This document shows, piece by piece, positions 34,216 to 45,300 of a DNA stretch of 64,000 nucleotides. A program made the position numbers and the translations under genes. The notes beneath the pieces were generated by a model. That model made no database searches and was not told the origin of the DNA. It was given only the letters and a program-made list of their open reading frames with translations. The DNA lies in NCBI GenBank assembly GCA_964036045.1, contig OZ038388.1, forward strand, positions 7,292,390 through 7,356,389. Reading direction: 5' to 3'. Every line of letters starts with the position of its first letter. Position 1 is the first letter of the stretch. This DNA comes from Eutreptiella sp. 'Long Island Sound 2002'. Lineage: Eukaryota > Euglenozoa > Euglenophyceae > Eutreptiales > Eutreptiaceae.

Positions 34216-34520
34216 GCATGACGGGGTGGTGGTCAGCTCTGACTTTTCCAATGCATTCCCAACACTCGCGCACCTGATGTTCTACCCCTAATTGAGCTCC
34301 CAGAACCTATGATTGCTTTCATCCCCACAGCCCTATAAGACTTCCGTGTGGGAAGGGGGGTGGTGAGTGAAGTTGTGTTTCGACCCTCTGCGGGTATCAG
34401 GCAAGGGGACTCCCTTTTCCACGGTACTGTCCTCCTTTCGTGTGTCCTTTGTCCTGTGCGGCTTCAATCCCATTCGAGGGGTGGATGCCTGCACGTATGC
34501 CGGCGATCTTTGGTAGCAGG
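34216..34520 (+). pseudogene. LINE reverse-transcriptase relic
   Basis: VVVSSDFSNAFPTLAH (34226-34273) parallels ALSVDFRNAFPTMSH of the 47-53 kb LINE. About 120 bp later another frame gives AGIRQGDSLF (RT motif B, GTRQGDPLS in the LINE), and then TYAGDLW near 34493-34510 where YADDL is expected. Three RT motifs in correct order but in shifted frames, with stops, mark a short dead copy. The catalytic YADD has become YAGD. Confidence 0.75.
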
Positions 34521-35234
34521 GGTAATGTAGCCATATTGATTTCTGCCCACCATGGGGACCCCGGGAAGGCAGGGGTTAGATAGCCGTATTGATCCCGACA
34601 GATCGTTGCTGCCCGGCTCTGTGAAATACTCGAGCTCATGACTGTCTTTGGCCTATTTTTTCGACTTTTGTTGACCTTGCACCGGTGTGGTTCTGTTATC
34701 AAGAGGATTCCTCACGGGTCTGACAAAGCCTCGTTGGAATCCTCACTCACGGCTGAGAGGGTCACCTCCAAGAGGGTTGTTAGATGTAGCGCAGGCGCGG
34801 GTGCCATACGGCTCAAAGTGGGACCAACCAAGGCATAGGTCAGCTTATCTGTACAAACCCTTTTGACTCTTGACTCTATGAAGTGTGCATGAGAAGGAGT
34901 GCCGATCATTGCCGCTTGTGCACGAGAGGACGTGCATGTGTGGAGCGCTTTGTTGACCTGCGTGCGCCCCCCAGCCCCCTTTCCGTGCCCGCCTGCCTGT
35001 ATTACCTGCCTGGACCCCGCTCCAAGACACCCGCCCACCCTTCCGCCCCACGTGCTCAGGCCCTGCCCATCCTCCCTTCCCCCCCCTTTCGCCTACACCT
35101 TCGCTTAGCTCACCTTAATCCCCCCCCCCCCCAATCTGCCTGCCCCAGCCGCCACCTTGCCCAACCCAGCAGCCCGCCCGCTTCACTCGCCTGGACCCCA
35201 CCTCGTCCACCCGGTTTGATGCGTCCCCAATCCA
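34521..35234. other. No gene recognised
   Basis: A repeat trace GCAGGGGTAATGTAGCC...GGGGACCCC (34514-34565) is related to the 12.7 kb repeat. C-rich sequence follows at 34960-35220. Nothing else is supported. Confidence 0.4.
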
Positions 35235-35429
35235 ATGACCATGGGCAGAAAATGCAGACCAACTACAGGGGGGATGGGGGATTTCGGCAGCGGAAAATTA
35301 GATGGGAAAATTTTCGGCTTTCAGATTGGTGCCGAAATTTTCCCTGCGAAAATTTTTGCGCGACCAGGGCCAGACCTTTGCTTAAGGTGGGGCAAGTACC
35401 ACAAGGGAGAGAGGTGGCGCGGCGGGGGG

Positions 35430-35969
35430 GGACTCTTTGCTACACGTCCCCCTCAGGATTTATTAGCAGGATTATGGTGTCTGCAAAGTGTCTTGTCGTA
35501 TTGCAGGCCCATGGATCGGTTTGTGACATGTGTTAGCAAATCCACACAAAATGCTGCTGCTCTTGCTGACCATTTGAAATCTGTTGCCCCCCAAGGCAAA
35601 TGCAAAAAACGTGCTTCATACAAGCCGAAACCGTGGCACAACTGGACCGCGCTGGAGAAAGAGGAGGCAGCCTGCAGTACGTGCCTGGCGGCCTTCTATC
35701 ATGCAAATTGCTTTGGGGTGATGAGTGTTCGCCACACAGTACTTTGCAGGGGTGGGGAACAAAGTTTGCTGAGCAGGGCCACATCGACCCCCTTGGACGT
35801 CCACCTATTTTGGAAGACGATGAAAATGATGCACTTATGCAGTCTTTTTCAGCTATTCGTCGGGAAGGTGGGCCAATGGGGGAGTATCAGGCACGGTGCC
35901 CGCGCCAACCAGCAGCTCATTCTCCAGCCATTGCAGTGTGAATTACCACAGCAGCTCGACGATTCATGA
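35430..35969 (+). CDS. Unidentified, probably transposon-encoded zinc-knuckle protein
   Basis: The frame reading from about 35430 contains STQNAAALADHLKSVAPQGK, a Lys-rich stretch (KCKKRASYKPKPWHNW) and a Cys/His knuckle (ACSTCLAAFYHANCFGV), ending LPQQLDDS. Its composition is protein-like, unlike neighbouring shadows. The knuckle resembles one at about 13.75 kb. The start is uncertain because the upstream part (35235-35430) is an AAATTTTCGGC repeat. A sister frame with coding character follows at 35896-36282. It could be one gene with an intron or frameshift, or two TE ORFs. Confidence 0.4.
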   Translation, partial: GLFATRPPQDLLAGLWCLQSVLSYCRPMDRFVTCVSKSTQNAAALADHLKSVAPQGKCKKRASYKPKPWHNWTALEKEEAACSTCLAAFYHANCFGVMSVRHTVLCRGGEQSLLSRATSTPLDVHLFWKTMKMMHLCSLFQLFVGKVGQWGSIRHGARANQQLILQPLQCELPQQLDDS

Positions 35970-36282
35970 TGATAAGTGTCTTCCTTCTCCAGGAGAAGTT
36001 GTTCAAGTACCTGACACGGTGCGCACACGGTGTGTGCACAGTGCGGATACTCCCCCGATGGATCAAGAATCAATTTTGTTGGCAGTCAAAGAAGTCTCGC
36101 GGAAAATTAGGTCGGGGGCTCAGGGTTTTGTCCTGCCATATATGAGCGATTCATGGGTCAGGGCTTTCAAAAGGAGGAAAGAGACCTCCATTTTCTCTGA
36201 TGACCCCAGTTTTCTGTGTCTGCAGGTACAGAGCCGTGGCAGTATGCTATTTATTATGGTGTCCTACCCATTTGTTGCCTAG
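35896..36282 (+). CDS. Unidentified ORF with transposase-like DNA-binding motif
   Basis: The frame overlaps the preceding one by about 70 bp. Key text: PPMDQESILLAVKEVSRKIR, then PYMSDSWVRAFKRRKETSIF. A W-x-x-x-F-x-R-R helix after a basic helix is reminiscent of the DNA-binding domain of CENP-B/Tigger-type transposases, but the match is by eye only. A TTTTCTGTGTCTGCAG sequence at the 3' side could be an acceptor. The function is unproven. Confidence 0.35.
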   Translation: MPAPTSSSFSSHCSVNYHSSSTIHDDKCLPSPGEVVQVPDTVRTRCVHSADTPPMDQESILLAVKEVSRKIRSGAQGFVLPYMSDSWVRAFKRRKETSIFSDDPSFLCLQVQSRGSMLFIMVSYPFVA

Positions 36283-36712
36283 TATTGCAAAGGGCTGTTG
36301 GCATGAAAAGAATGGGGGGCCACAGCAAAAAATACCCAAATGCACATTCCAAAAGATAAGGAGCAAGGCCCGAGGACTCCTTATTGGGGGGTTACGACCG
36401 GGGTCAACGGCTGGGCACAATCCGTAATTTGGGCACTGGCCGCCATGCGGAGAATTGTGTGGACCCGAGGAAACTGGACCCTCATCGCACCCTTTCCTTG
36501 AGTTATTACCTCCTTCAATATAAAGAGCCAACCTCAGGCCTTGCTGATTGGCATCTATTGTTCCCCAAAACTTGGGCGTGCCGAAAATTTCTCGCACCTG
36601 TCCCCAAGGCAGTAAAATATGGGGGTCCTGAAATTTTCCCCGCCGAAAATATCCCCGCCGAAATATCCCCGGCCAAAATTCCCCCCCTCCCCCTGTAGCA
36701 GACTGGCTTGAG

Positions 36713-37373
36713 GGGGAACATTAGCGCGCCGGGTGCGTGCAGGGCATCTTTGTGACCCGTGCCCTACCGGTGGACTGTTGCCGTTGATATGTTGGGCAAC
36801 ATTATATGGATTTGCCCCTTGGCCCCCGGGACATCAGCAGATGTTTTGATTTGGGATGGGCATGGACCTTCTCGTACCCGAGGTGATTTCTTTGATTTTG
36901 AAGTTGTGGGCCATGATGGTGCTTATAAAGGCCGGATTCATGTCATTGTGCCTCTCATTGGAAGAAAGAATGGCACTTTGCCAGCCCGCCAACAATGTTA
37001 CAATGATGTGCACGGGTGGTATAGGGCACGCATTGAGCAGCTGTTTGCTCGGTTGTGGCACGCAAGATGAGGCAGAGGATGAGGCAGAAGTGTGCGTGTG
37101 TGTTGTGTTGCCAGAAGCGCTGCACCGTCGCAGTTTGTGATGAGTGTAACACTTGTGGGACCAATGTTGTTTGTTAAGTACAATACAAATGACAATTGGA
37201 GTTGCCGAATTCACAAATATTGCTTTATTATGCAACGTGCTTTGTAGGGAAGGTGTGCAGTGCAACGTGGTCTACTTGGAGGGCTTCTCCATGAGAGGGT
37301 AAATCTGGGGCTGAAGTCGGGATAGTTAATAGAAAAGTAGCGGGCCGGGCGCGCGCCGGGCAAACATTCCCCC
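36713..37373. mobile_element. Complete PIF/Harbinger-like transposon with TGA target duplication
   Basis: The left terminus GGGGGAACATTAGCGCGCCGGG and right terminus GCCGGGCAAACATTCCCCC are imperfect inverted repeats. TGA flanks both sides (36710-36712 and 37374-37376). The 661-bp element carries a DDE-type core (36759-37070) and the Cys-rich segment shared with 5569-6433. PIF/Harbinger elements are known for 3-bp duplications and G/C-rich ends, which fits. At this length it is probably an internally deleted derivative. Confidence 0.85.
36759..37070 (+). CDS. DDE-superfamily transposase core (PIF/Harbinger-like), truncated
   Basis: 103 codons. The order TVAVDMLGNIIWICPLAPGT, GHDGAYKG, HVIVPLIGRK and YNDVHGWYRARIEQLFARLW matches the DDE_Tnp_4 layout, with catalytic candidates Asp 10, Asp 53 and Glu 93. 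The family nuclease would cut DNA at transposon ends. About two thirds of a normal transposase (DNA-binding part and the region before the first Asp) is absent, so it is unlikely to be active alone. The ATG is simply the first in frame. It ends at a TGA followed by the Cys-rich segment in another frame. Confidence 0.75.
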   Translation: MPYRWTVAVDMLGNIIWICPLAPGTSADVLIWDGHGPSRTRGDFFDFEVVGHDGAYKGRIHVIVPLIGRKNGTLPARQQCYNDVHGWYRARIEQLFARLWHAR

Positions 37374-38164
37374 TGAGCACCCACGTTGATATTGGCACAA
37401 TCTCCACCTGCTCAGTAAGGTGTTTCATCGGTCAATGGCGGCAACGTAACCGCCGTCTGTCAACCGCCAACTGCTCTCTGTCAACCACCAGTGCGAAGGA
37501 AGTGCCCCAAGCAGCAAATCTTTGCTTCTTATTCAGATGAGGACTTGATGCAAGCACCAATTTTTCTCCACGCCAGCGGTGCACAAGTCATCACGTGAGG
37601 CCACACCACAACCAGTGCATGAAGCGTTGACACCCAAGCAAGTGTTGTCATTCATTTTTGTCACTACACGCCCAATGGTGCACACCAACCCCATACGGGT
37701 ATGGATGGCATTAGGGCTAGAGCCAATGGTAGATGTTAAACACTCAATCACACCATTGTTTGTTAGGACATCACATCTACTAGATCCAAAAGGTACTGAA
37801 ATGCTGCCAGCTCTCGGACCTGGAGGAGTTTAGCACGCATATTGGTGGAAGTAGGTATGAGAGAGAGGGCAGAGAGGCCATGGGTGAGTGCAAACAAAGG
37901 AGGCACCGAGGCAAAAAGCTGTTGACAGTCCCCAAACCCGCCCCAGACACACATGCCCCCTGGAGGTATGCATGTGGTAGTAGTGGGTCGCACATAGCCC
38001 CCCCCCCCCACCCTCCGGCCGAACCCCCCCCGAGACCCTCCAGCCGACCCCTCCCCCCCCACACCCTCTAGCCGACCCCCCCCCAACTGCCCACCAGCCC
38101 CCCCCCCCCACACACCCAGGTTTTAACAGATAGCTTGGGGGGTGTCGCATCAGGACCGGTTGTA
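37374..38164. other. No gene recognised
   Basis: Mixed sequence with C-runs at 37998-38007, 38050-38063, 38098-38109 and 38167-38180. CCTCCGGCCGA/CCTCCAGCCGA/CCTCTAGCCGA units near 38013-38085 form a short degenerate tandem repeat. Confidence 0.4.
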
Positions 38165-38180
38165 GTCCCCCCCCCCCCCC

Positions 38181-39510
38181 GTGGCTGCGGAGTGGATCGC
38201 CAGCCACCGCCTTGAGTCGGAGGCCCGCAACGAACAAATTCGGCGCAATGGGGAAGTAGACCTAGACCTGCTCACCAAGATGGTCACGCGCCTACCTGTG
38301 CCGGATTACAATCACCAACATCCCGAAGATATTGCGATCTGCGGTGGACCCACCCCCACTATGGCGAAAAATTTGGATCCTCCAACGGAGGCATGTTGCC
38401 ACTTTCGACGGTGCGCACTGGGTATCTTGGCTTCTGATGTGTGGGGACCGACGCATGCTCTGAGGTAAATGGCTTTGGGGCCAAGTACGATGGGATGGTA
38501 CGGGCGCTGTGGGATTATACCACCCCCAAATGTCCCCTCTGTCCCCTCCATCATAGTACCACTGTCCACAAACGCCTCATGCACTGCATGCGTTGGAAAG
38601 ACGCATTTCGCAACATGTGGGGACCGTGGCAAGATATGGTAACTAAATGGTGGAACAGGGTGTCGGCGGCGGACCTACACCATGTGTCTTGCCTTCGCAT
38701 TCCACAGTCCCTATGGGACCACATCCCCCGAGCACTGCGGGTAGACCTCAGGGAGCGTGTGGCCTGGCACCAGTACCACACCCTACACGGCGTATGCCAA
38801 TTGCGCGGCCAACTCACCATGCCCCCGCGCGACCCACAGGTGCCCCTCACGCCGTCCACAGCGGTGCCGACATGGTACACAAAGCTACGCCCACGAGCCG
38901 TATAGCCTAACCCCACGGACTCTGTCCTCCGCAATCAAGTAGGGTTTACAGGGCCCCAGGAGAAAACATCGCGGCGGGATGGCCGCGCCTCTCAAGAAGC
39001 ATCTCACCGCAGAGCAGTGCGTGGGATCGGCCGCAGTCGTACCACACCAGGTCGTGGGCCGTGAAATATCTCAACCAGCGCCTCTGTCCCACTGCCTCAG
39101 AACTGGAGGGGCAGCGGGTGGCCTCGGCGATGCAGTATCTGGCCTAGCCTTGGTTTCTGCATCAGCGTGCCGTTCTCGGTGCCTCACTGCTGGACTCATA
39201 CTGCGACGTCCTAGATGATCTGGTGCGGCAATCACGGCAATGGCACTTCCTCCTGCGGCGTGCCTGAGCGTGGACAACCTCCGCAGACCAGCACTACCAA
39301 CGGCATAACCGATGGGTTGAGCTCTTTTCGGTAATGAGCCAGTTGTGGGCATCTGAGCGCGCCGCCCACCAAGTGGAGTCGCCTCTACCCAAGCGCCAAT
39401 GTCGCACAAGGCCCGGCATCCTGGGCCAACGCCCGCCACCGGACATGGCCCCTAGAAAGCGACGAAAGCTTGTCACCCTTGAGGATCTGTGGGGGCTGGC
39501 ACACACATGA
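38181..39510 (+). pseudogene. Retroelement relic with RT-associated zinc-finger-like motif
   Basis: After a short frame (38181-38468) the sequence shifts frame and reads MVRALWDYTTPKCPLC then HHSTTVHKRLMHCMRW, a C-P-x-C...H...C motif like the zf-RVT finger of LINE ORF2s (CPVCSQKETVKHAMVEC at 52106). Downstream, DLRERVAWHQYHTLHGVCQL continues to a stop at 38905, and further broken frames (RWVELFSVMSQLWASERAAH; KRRKLVTLEDLWGL) continue to 39510. No RT core is visible. It appears to be a different LINE or related element from the one at 47-53 kb. Confidence 0.5.
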
Positions 39511-40069
39511 TCTTGCATTTTCCTTTTCCTCTTTACTCTAACGCATTATAGGTTGGCGTGGTGGTTTTGCCTACTGCACAAGAGAGCCCTTTGGTATACG
39601 CATGTCAACTCTGGGTCTTTGCCATGTGCCCTGCGTTGCGGTGATCCACTGTATCATATGCTAGAGTCGCCCACTTTCCCAAGCACAAGTCTTGAGTACT
39701 CTTTGAACTTCTGGAGTCCGTCAAAAAAAATGAAAGATTTGTTGGGATGAAGGATGTGCGGGAAATCCCCCCCCCCCGGGCCGGTGAAAATTTCACTTGT
39801 GGGGGGGGGGGGGGGGCGGGAGGCGGGGCCCTTGGAGCCCCCCCATATTCAGGGAGGCGGGTTGCGGAAAGGGGCACCAAGGGCCATAAGCTTATTTCCT
39901 CAATGCAAATGTCTAAAAATTTTGGCTCCAACTTGCTTTCGGGGTGTGGGGGGGGGGCAAGGATGTATTGGAATGATGGACAACCACGGGAGGAGCCCCC
40001 CCTCCCCCGGGAGTGACACAGGGGCAGTGACAGGGACAGGGACAGGGACAGGGATAGACTGTGACAGTA
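39511..40069. other. Repeat-rich, no gene recognised
   Basis: It contains C- and G-runs, a GGCCCTTGGAGCCCCCC motif also seen at 40818-40835, and a GACAGG microsatellite (40018-40060) immediately before a transposon. Confidence 0.45.
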
Positions 40070-40762
40070 CCCCCCCCCCCCCCTCTTGTCGTTCCCCACC
40101 CCTTGTCGTTCCCCAAGGGGGGGTGGGGGACCGTCACTTGGTCAACCCAAAATTTTTCGTTGCGGCTCATTGTGTTGTTGTGTGGGTGACTGTGTTGTGG
40201 GGCACTGCCGCTTGTATCCCTTGCACTCATGGCGGGACATTTTGCTTACTTTCGCTGAAATGGAACTTGACAGCACAACCATGTTTCACCCTGGGACAAA
40301 TGTGACGGATGATGATAGTGACCTGAATTCTGACACGGAGGTTGTGTGGGTGAAGAGTGCCCGTGGTGTATGGGGTATGGGACACAGTTTTGGGAACAAG
40401 TTGTATTTTACAATGGACATTCCCGAAGGGAAATGGGTTCCCAAAAATCTGCTTGCGCTTGCCAAGCCTCCAAGAAGGCAAAGCCACCACCCAAGAGTGC
40501 TGCCCAAAGCATTCCAGTGGAAAGTGGAGAGCATGTGCAAGAGTTCAAGGTGAAGTGGAGCAGGACCAAGAAATTTTACACCGAGCCGGTCAATGAGTAG
40601 GTCTCCGTACATTGGCAGCCCTTTGGCTGAATTCTTTCGTTTTATGCTGCAATTTCTGTGCCTGCAAATGTGCGTGTATGGTGGTAGTGCGGTTTCCCAG
40701 GGGGGGGGGGGGGGGGGTGGGGGACCGTCTTCCCTGGGGTGGGGAACGACAAGGGGGGGGGG
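40070..40762. mobile_element. CCCCC...GGGGG transposon (family F), complete copy
   Basis: The left end is a C-run with CTTGTCGTTCCCCACCCC. The right end GGGGTGGGGAACGACAAG plus a G-run is its exact inverse over 18 bp. GTA flanks both sides (40067-40069 and 40763-40765), a probable 3-bp target duplication, although the G-run makes the last base ambiguous. A second internal CTTGTCGTTCCCC and a GTCACTTGG box follow the left end. Relatives are at 2401-2974 and 21704. Confidence 0.8.
40346..40600 (+). CDS. Short family F transposon ORF
   Basis: 84 codons, beginning MGEECPWCMGYGTQFWEQVV and ending EHVQEFKVKWSRTKKF and YTEPVNE. The tail is the part conserved with the ORF ending at 2781. The upstream region in another frame (from 40260: MELDSTTMFHPGTNVTDDDS) also looks protein-like, suggesting a frameshift or an intron. 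There is no recognised domain. It may be a DNA-binding or accessory protein of the element. Confidence 0.45.
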   Translation: MGEECPWCMGYGTQFWEQVVFYNGHSRREMGSQKSACACQASKKAKPPPKSAAQSIPVESGEHVQEFKVKWSRTKKFYTEPVNE

Positions 40763-41445
40763 GTACCAGTGGTTCTGTCAGGAATTATGCGTGAAAAACA
40801 TTTAAAAAAAGAGCCCCGGCCCTTGGAGCCCCCCTTCAGGGGGGGGGAAGGGGCTCTAAGCCCCCCCTCCCCAAATAAACTTTTTCGGAGCCCCACCACC
40901 AGGGACAGCCAGACCCTGGGCACACCACCTCAATGATGTAACGTTGGGGCAGGAGGGCCCATCCTTGTGGCTTTAGCAATGTGGCAAAGGGGACCCGAGG
41001 GAGCAGCCACCTCAGGAGGGGATCCTGTGCTGTGGTAGCTTTTTGAAGGAGGGGGGAAGAGCATGTACCTTAGCACATTCAGGTAGTCCAGGAGAGGGGA
41101 ACCAAGTGCCCGTTGGAAGTGAAAGCCGGCCCAAATGGTCTATTCTATCAAACCTTTTCCCGAGTTGTTGCTGTGGTCAACAGTACCAGTGGTAGTTGTT
41201 GTTGTTCGGCGTCCTGTGGTTGTGTGGTGTGGTTTTCTTCATTGTTCAAGCTGTTGAGTGGGGGTCGGTGTATTGTGGTCAATGTCTGGCAACAGTGGTT
41301 GACACCAGCTATCGTCTTCCGTTCACCCGCACGCCTCACACTACAATGCCATGCGCCCTTATCCAAGGTAGACAGCACACCCTACTCACACACGGGAGGC
41401 AGGTGGAGTACCCCCCTATAAATGGAGCCCCGTCATACCACCTTT
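40763..41445. other. No gene recognised
   Basis: It contains the GGCCCTTGGAGCCCCCC repeat (40815-40900). A 102-codon frame (41113-41421) has no recognised domain. Confidence 0.4.
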
Positions 41446-41744
41446 GGGGGGGGGCGCAACGTGTGCTGTGCACGCGCTTTGCAAAAAGTCGGCTGTCTTC
41501 CACCGCGGGTCCCAGGGTCCTGCAGGGTCCTGCCCCTTCTGGTACACCAGGGAATTGTTTTTTTTTCTTTTAGTGTGATGCTTGCCAGGGGTCCCAGGGT
41601 CCTGAATTCTGCAGCTCCGATGCTGTTTTGTATTGATTATGCACGCTTCTGTAGGTGGGTGGTTTTCAGGGGTGTTCCCGGGATAAACAGCGTAATAATT
41701 GGCGCTGTGCGGGCGCTGTGCCCGCACTGTGCGAAAACGCCCCC
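41446..41744. mobile_element. MITE family D, diverged copy 3
   Basis: It runs from a G-run with GCGCAACGTGTGCTGTGC to GTGCGAAAACGCCCCC. It shares GGTGGGTGGTTTTCAGG, GTAATAATTGGCGCTGTGC and the end repeats with copies at 30759 and 61526 but differs in the middle (GGTCCCAGGGTCCTG duplicated). The target triplet is not preserved. Confidence 0.65.
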
Positions 41745-42204
41745 AGGGAATGGTCGCTGTACAACACAGGGCTATGCTGTGGGACCTCCGTCAGCCATAG
41801 TGCAGGCAGCACTGGGCTCGGCCGCCAGGAGTGTTGGTCGTCCTAACGGACCGTCCTGTTGGGCCTGGCTGCACTAGTGGTCCTCCAGCTACGCCTCTGC
41901 CTCGCATAGAGTCCCACCAAAGCCAAGCCGGCGGTGGTCACGGGGGGAGGGAGCCTCCAGTGCCCAGCCCCCTGCTCCATGAGGTATAACACATGCACGG
42001 CGAGCCGTCGTGTTTTGGCACATTTGTTCAGTGGGTGCCGCGTGAACGTGATGATCAGCAGCGTGGGTTGGCTGCAGGATGCCCATGCACACCCCCACAG
42101 CCTCATGGCGCACCCCCCCCCCCCACTCACCCACGGCACATTCATGCAGCCCCTACCCAATGTGCGCCTCATCTCCCCTAGACCTACCCCAGATCGGGGC
42201 ACAG

Positions 42205-42330
42205 ATGGCCGATGTCGGGGGCTCAGTTGCGAACTATTTGTGGACTGCGGCGTGGCCGAGTGCAGAGCGCAGCCTGTACCACCCATTTGTGCTTGGGCTT
42301 GCCGATAGCAGCGGACGCGTGCCCATAGAG
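42205..42330 (+). CDS. TENA-like exon 1
   Basis: MADVGGSVANYLWTAAWPSA through GLADSSGRVPIE, 42 codons, donor GTGTGTGC. It corresponds to the first helix and the HPF..GL motif of the family. Confidence 0.85.
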
Positions 42331-45300
42331 GTGTGTGCTGCTGCTGCTGCGTACCCCGGAGGTGTGCCCTCCCGTGTCACATGACCAGCAGCCTGCCTTG
42401 TGCATTCACGAGGCCGCTGCTCGGGAGTTGCATAGAGGTGGGTGGTTGGGACCTTTCCGCCGTGCAGTCCAGATTGGAGTGGGGCACAATGGTGGGCACA
42501 CGTACCCAGCCACAGCAGAGCGCGTTGTCTGTGCGGGACGGGTCGCACCGGCCAACACGAACCCCCGCACACCAAACCCCTCCCTCCCTCCCTCCCTCCC
42601 TCCCTCGCGTACTTCCAGGTATTCAAGCATTACGTCGCCCAGGATGCCACGTTCCTGAGGGCGTATGCTGAGAGCTACGCCCTCGTGCAGCAAAAACTGC
42701 ATCCCGAAGATGTTGCCGGCAGAGAGGCATTCGAGGTCTTCATTCAAGCCAACCAATCGGAGCTGGAGCTGCACAGGGTATGTGCCTGAGTCGCTTGCAT
42801 TGGGGGGTCCTGGCCGACGTGCCTTGCCGTACCGATGGCGGCTGGTGAAGAAACCCACTGCACTGTCTCCCTGCCCTACTTCCGAGCTGCCGTCCTGCCC
42901 CTCTGCCTCCCTGCCTCTCTGGATCTGGATGTTGTGGTTTCTTGGGGTGACAACCCCCTTTGAAGGCACTTGTCGTGCATGCCCATGCCTTGGGAGTCCG
43001 TCCCAAACCGACGTGCAGATGCCGATTCAGATCCAGTGGTCGGGCTCCACCGCTTGTCTTCCCGTCTGCAGGGGCGTCCACACTCCCCGTTCCCCAGTCA
43101 CAACGCAATCGCAGGTACATGGCAGACCGCCAGACGAGTGCCCCCCCCCCCCCCCCGGTTGCGCAAGCACTGCCTTGTCCAAGCACGAGAGCCCGTCTGA
43201 CCGTCTGACCGTCTGACCTTCAGCGTACTTGCGCAAGGGCCATGAGCAACGGATACTGAGCTCGCATATACCCCCGTGACACAAGCATATGGTCATAGCC
43301 ATTACGCAAGGGGGAGGGGGGGTACGGTGCATATCAACAGGTAGACAGGCCAATCAGATCCGTGAAAGGCCCCAAGGAAGCCGCGGCTCGACGGCCAGCG
43401 GCCCAGGCACGCACGTCATGGCTCATGAGGAGGTGTGGGGTGTGATGCGTGGCGCCGAACCCACGCCCATCGGCAAAACCCGGTCTCAAGTGTTACCAGT
43501 GGTATCGGAGCCTTGTTCTGCCGCAATGTGGCAGCCGGTCTCCGCTGTGTACGCCCGCCCTGAACGGGCCACTCTGACCACTCAATATGGGCTGGAGGTA
43601 CGCTCCGCTGCGGCCAATGCAGTTTCAAAGGAGGCTGCCCTGCTGCATGAGAAGCACCGCGGTCGGGCACAACAAAAACACCCATTCCCCTACTTGATTC
43701 GAGTGGGACTACTTCCAGGCGGCACTCAGCACAACACTCACACAAACCCAGCCCCCCGCGCCCCCCCAAACATGATGCAAGATATTCAGCTAGAACCATG
43801 CATTGCAAGGAGGCGGGGGGTGAGGGACTAATTGAGGCGGGGGGTTGAAGAGGTGAGGTAGGCGGAGGCCACGGGGGGGGGCGCGTCTCCTCGGTTCTGG
43901 TATGCGACCCCCCCCCCCCCCCTCCCTGCCCTCCGGGCCCACTTAGTTGCCAAGGGTCAATAGCTACTGGCCATACATATGGTGGCGCCAAAGGCGCCTG
44001 AAATTTTTTTTCATCCCCCTTGCCCATTTCGTGCACTTTGCACCCCAACACTATCCTTGAACCCAACCTTGACTCTAACGCCCACCCCAACCCTCAGCCT
44101 ACTCCTAACCTTACCCCCAAACCTTACCCTTGACCCTAACCCTAGCCCTAACCAGGATTGAATATTGGGACCGAGCTGGTGGGGTAAGGAACATCGTCTG
44201 GGAGACTTCAACGACAAATGAGGTACGCACTGGAAAGTGGATGAGAGCGTCCCAAAAGGGGCTCAAAATGAGATGTATTCATCCGTTTGGGCACCACAAC
44301 TGGACTAGGATCATGTTTGGAAAACCATGGTTTTGACCCGTTTTTGAGCCCTTGTCGTCCCAAATTGGCCCATTTTCAAGGCCCTTTCGCCCTTGAGAGG
44401 GGCCAAAATTGCTCAACATGGGCTCAAAAGGGGCTCATTCCACTTGTTTGTGCACCCCAAATAGTCCAAAAATATCTTTGCAAAAACACATTTTTGATCC
44501 ATTTTTGACTGATTTGTGGTCCCAAAACATCCCATTTTCAATACATTTTGTGACTTTGGAGTGGCCAAAATGACTTGCAATGGGCTCAAAATGGGCTCAT
44601 TTCACTTGTTTAAGCACCGCAAATGGTCTAGGATCATTTTTGGAAAAACGTTTTTTTGACCCATTTTTGACCCATTTTTGGTCGCAAAACAGCCCATTTT
44701 CAAGGCATTTTGGGATTTTAGGAGGGCCAAAACGGGCCGCCACGAGCTCAAAACGTGCCAAAAACACTTGTTTTGGCATTCCATGTGGTGCAAGATCATT
44801 TTTGAAAAAAGTCATTTTTTTTGCACCCGGTGGACCTTGTTGACCCATTTTGGCACCCACCTCTTTGGGCTACCTCTTGCAGCTTGCCGCAGCCCACTGG
44901 GCCTAGGTACGGGGGTCTAGGCGTCGGTTAGGGCAATTTTGAGGGGTGGAAACCACTCAAAGTGGGTGGTTGCTGGTAGATTAGGTGCGCTCGAAATCGT
45001 GTTTTGAGCCACGTAGCCCAAGATATGGTCTGTTTTTGGTTTGGGGCCGTCGGTGGCCAATGTGCACAAATCCTGGGGCCTTTAGGGGCCTTTTGGGGGC
45101 GGTTCGTGGACATATTGTGGAGTTAGAGGGCCCAGAGGGCCTTTCAGCACGGGGAAGTCTAGCTGCATGTGTAGAGTAGCCACTATTTCCCTTCATTTGG
45201 CCATTTTCAGCAGGTTCTAGGGCGGTTTTGGGGAAAAAAAGGCTGATTTTGGCCCTAAATGGCAGATTTTGAAATGGAGGTCCGGCACTTGCGACACCCG

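Noticed and set aside
43486-43520. LTR-retrotransposon primer-binding site (GTTACCAGTGGTATCGGAGCC)
   Set aside because: It resembles a tRNA-Met-type primer site next to a terminal CA, but no LTR pair, gag or pol was found nearby, so chance similarity is likely.
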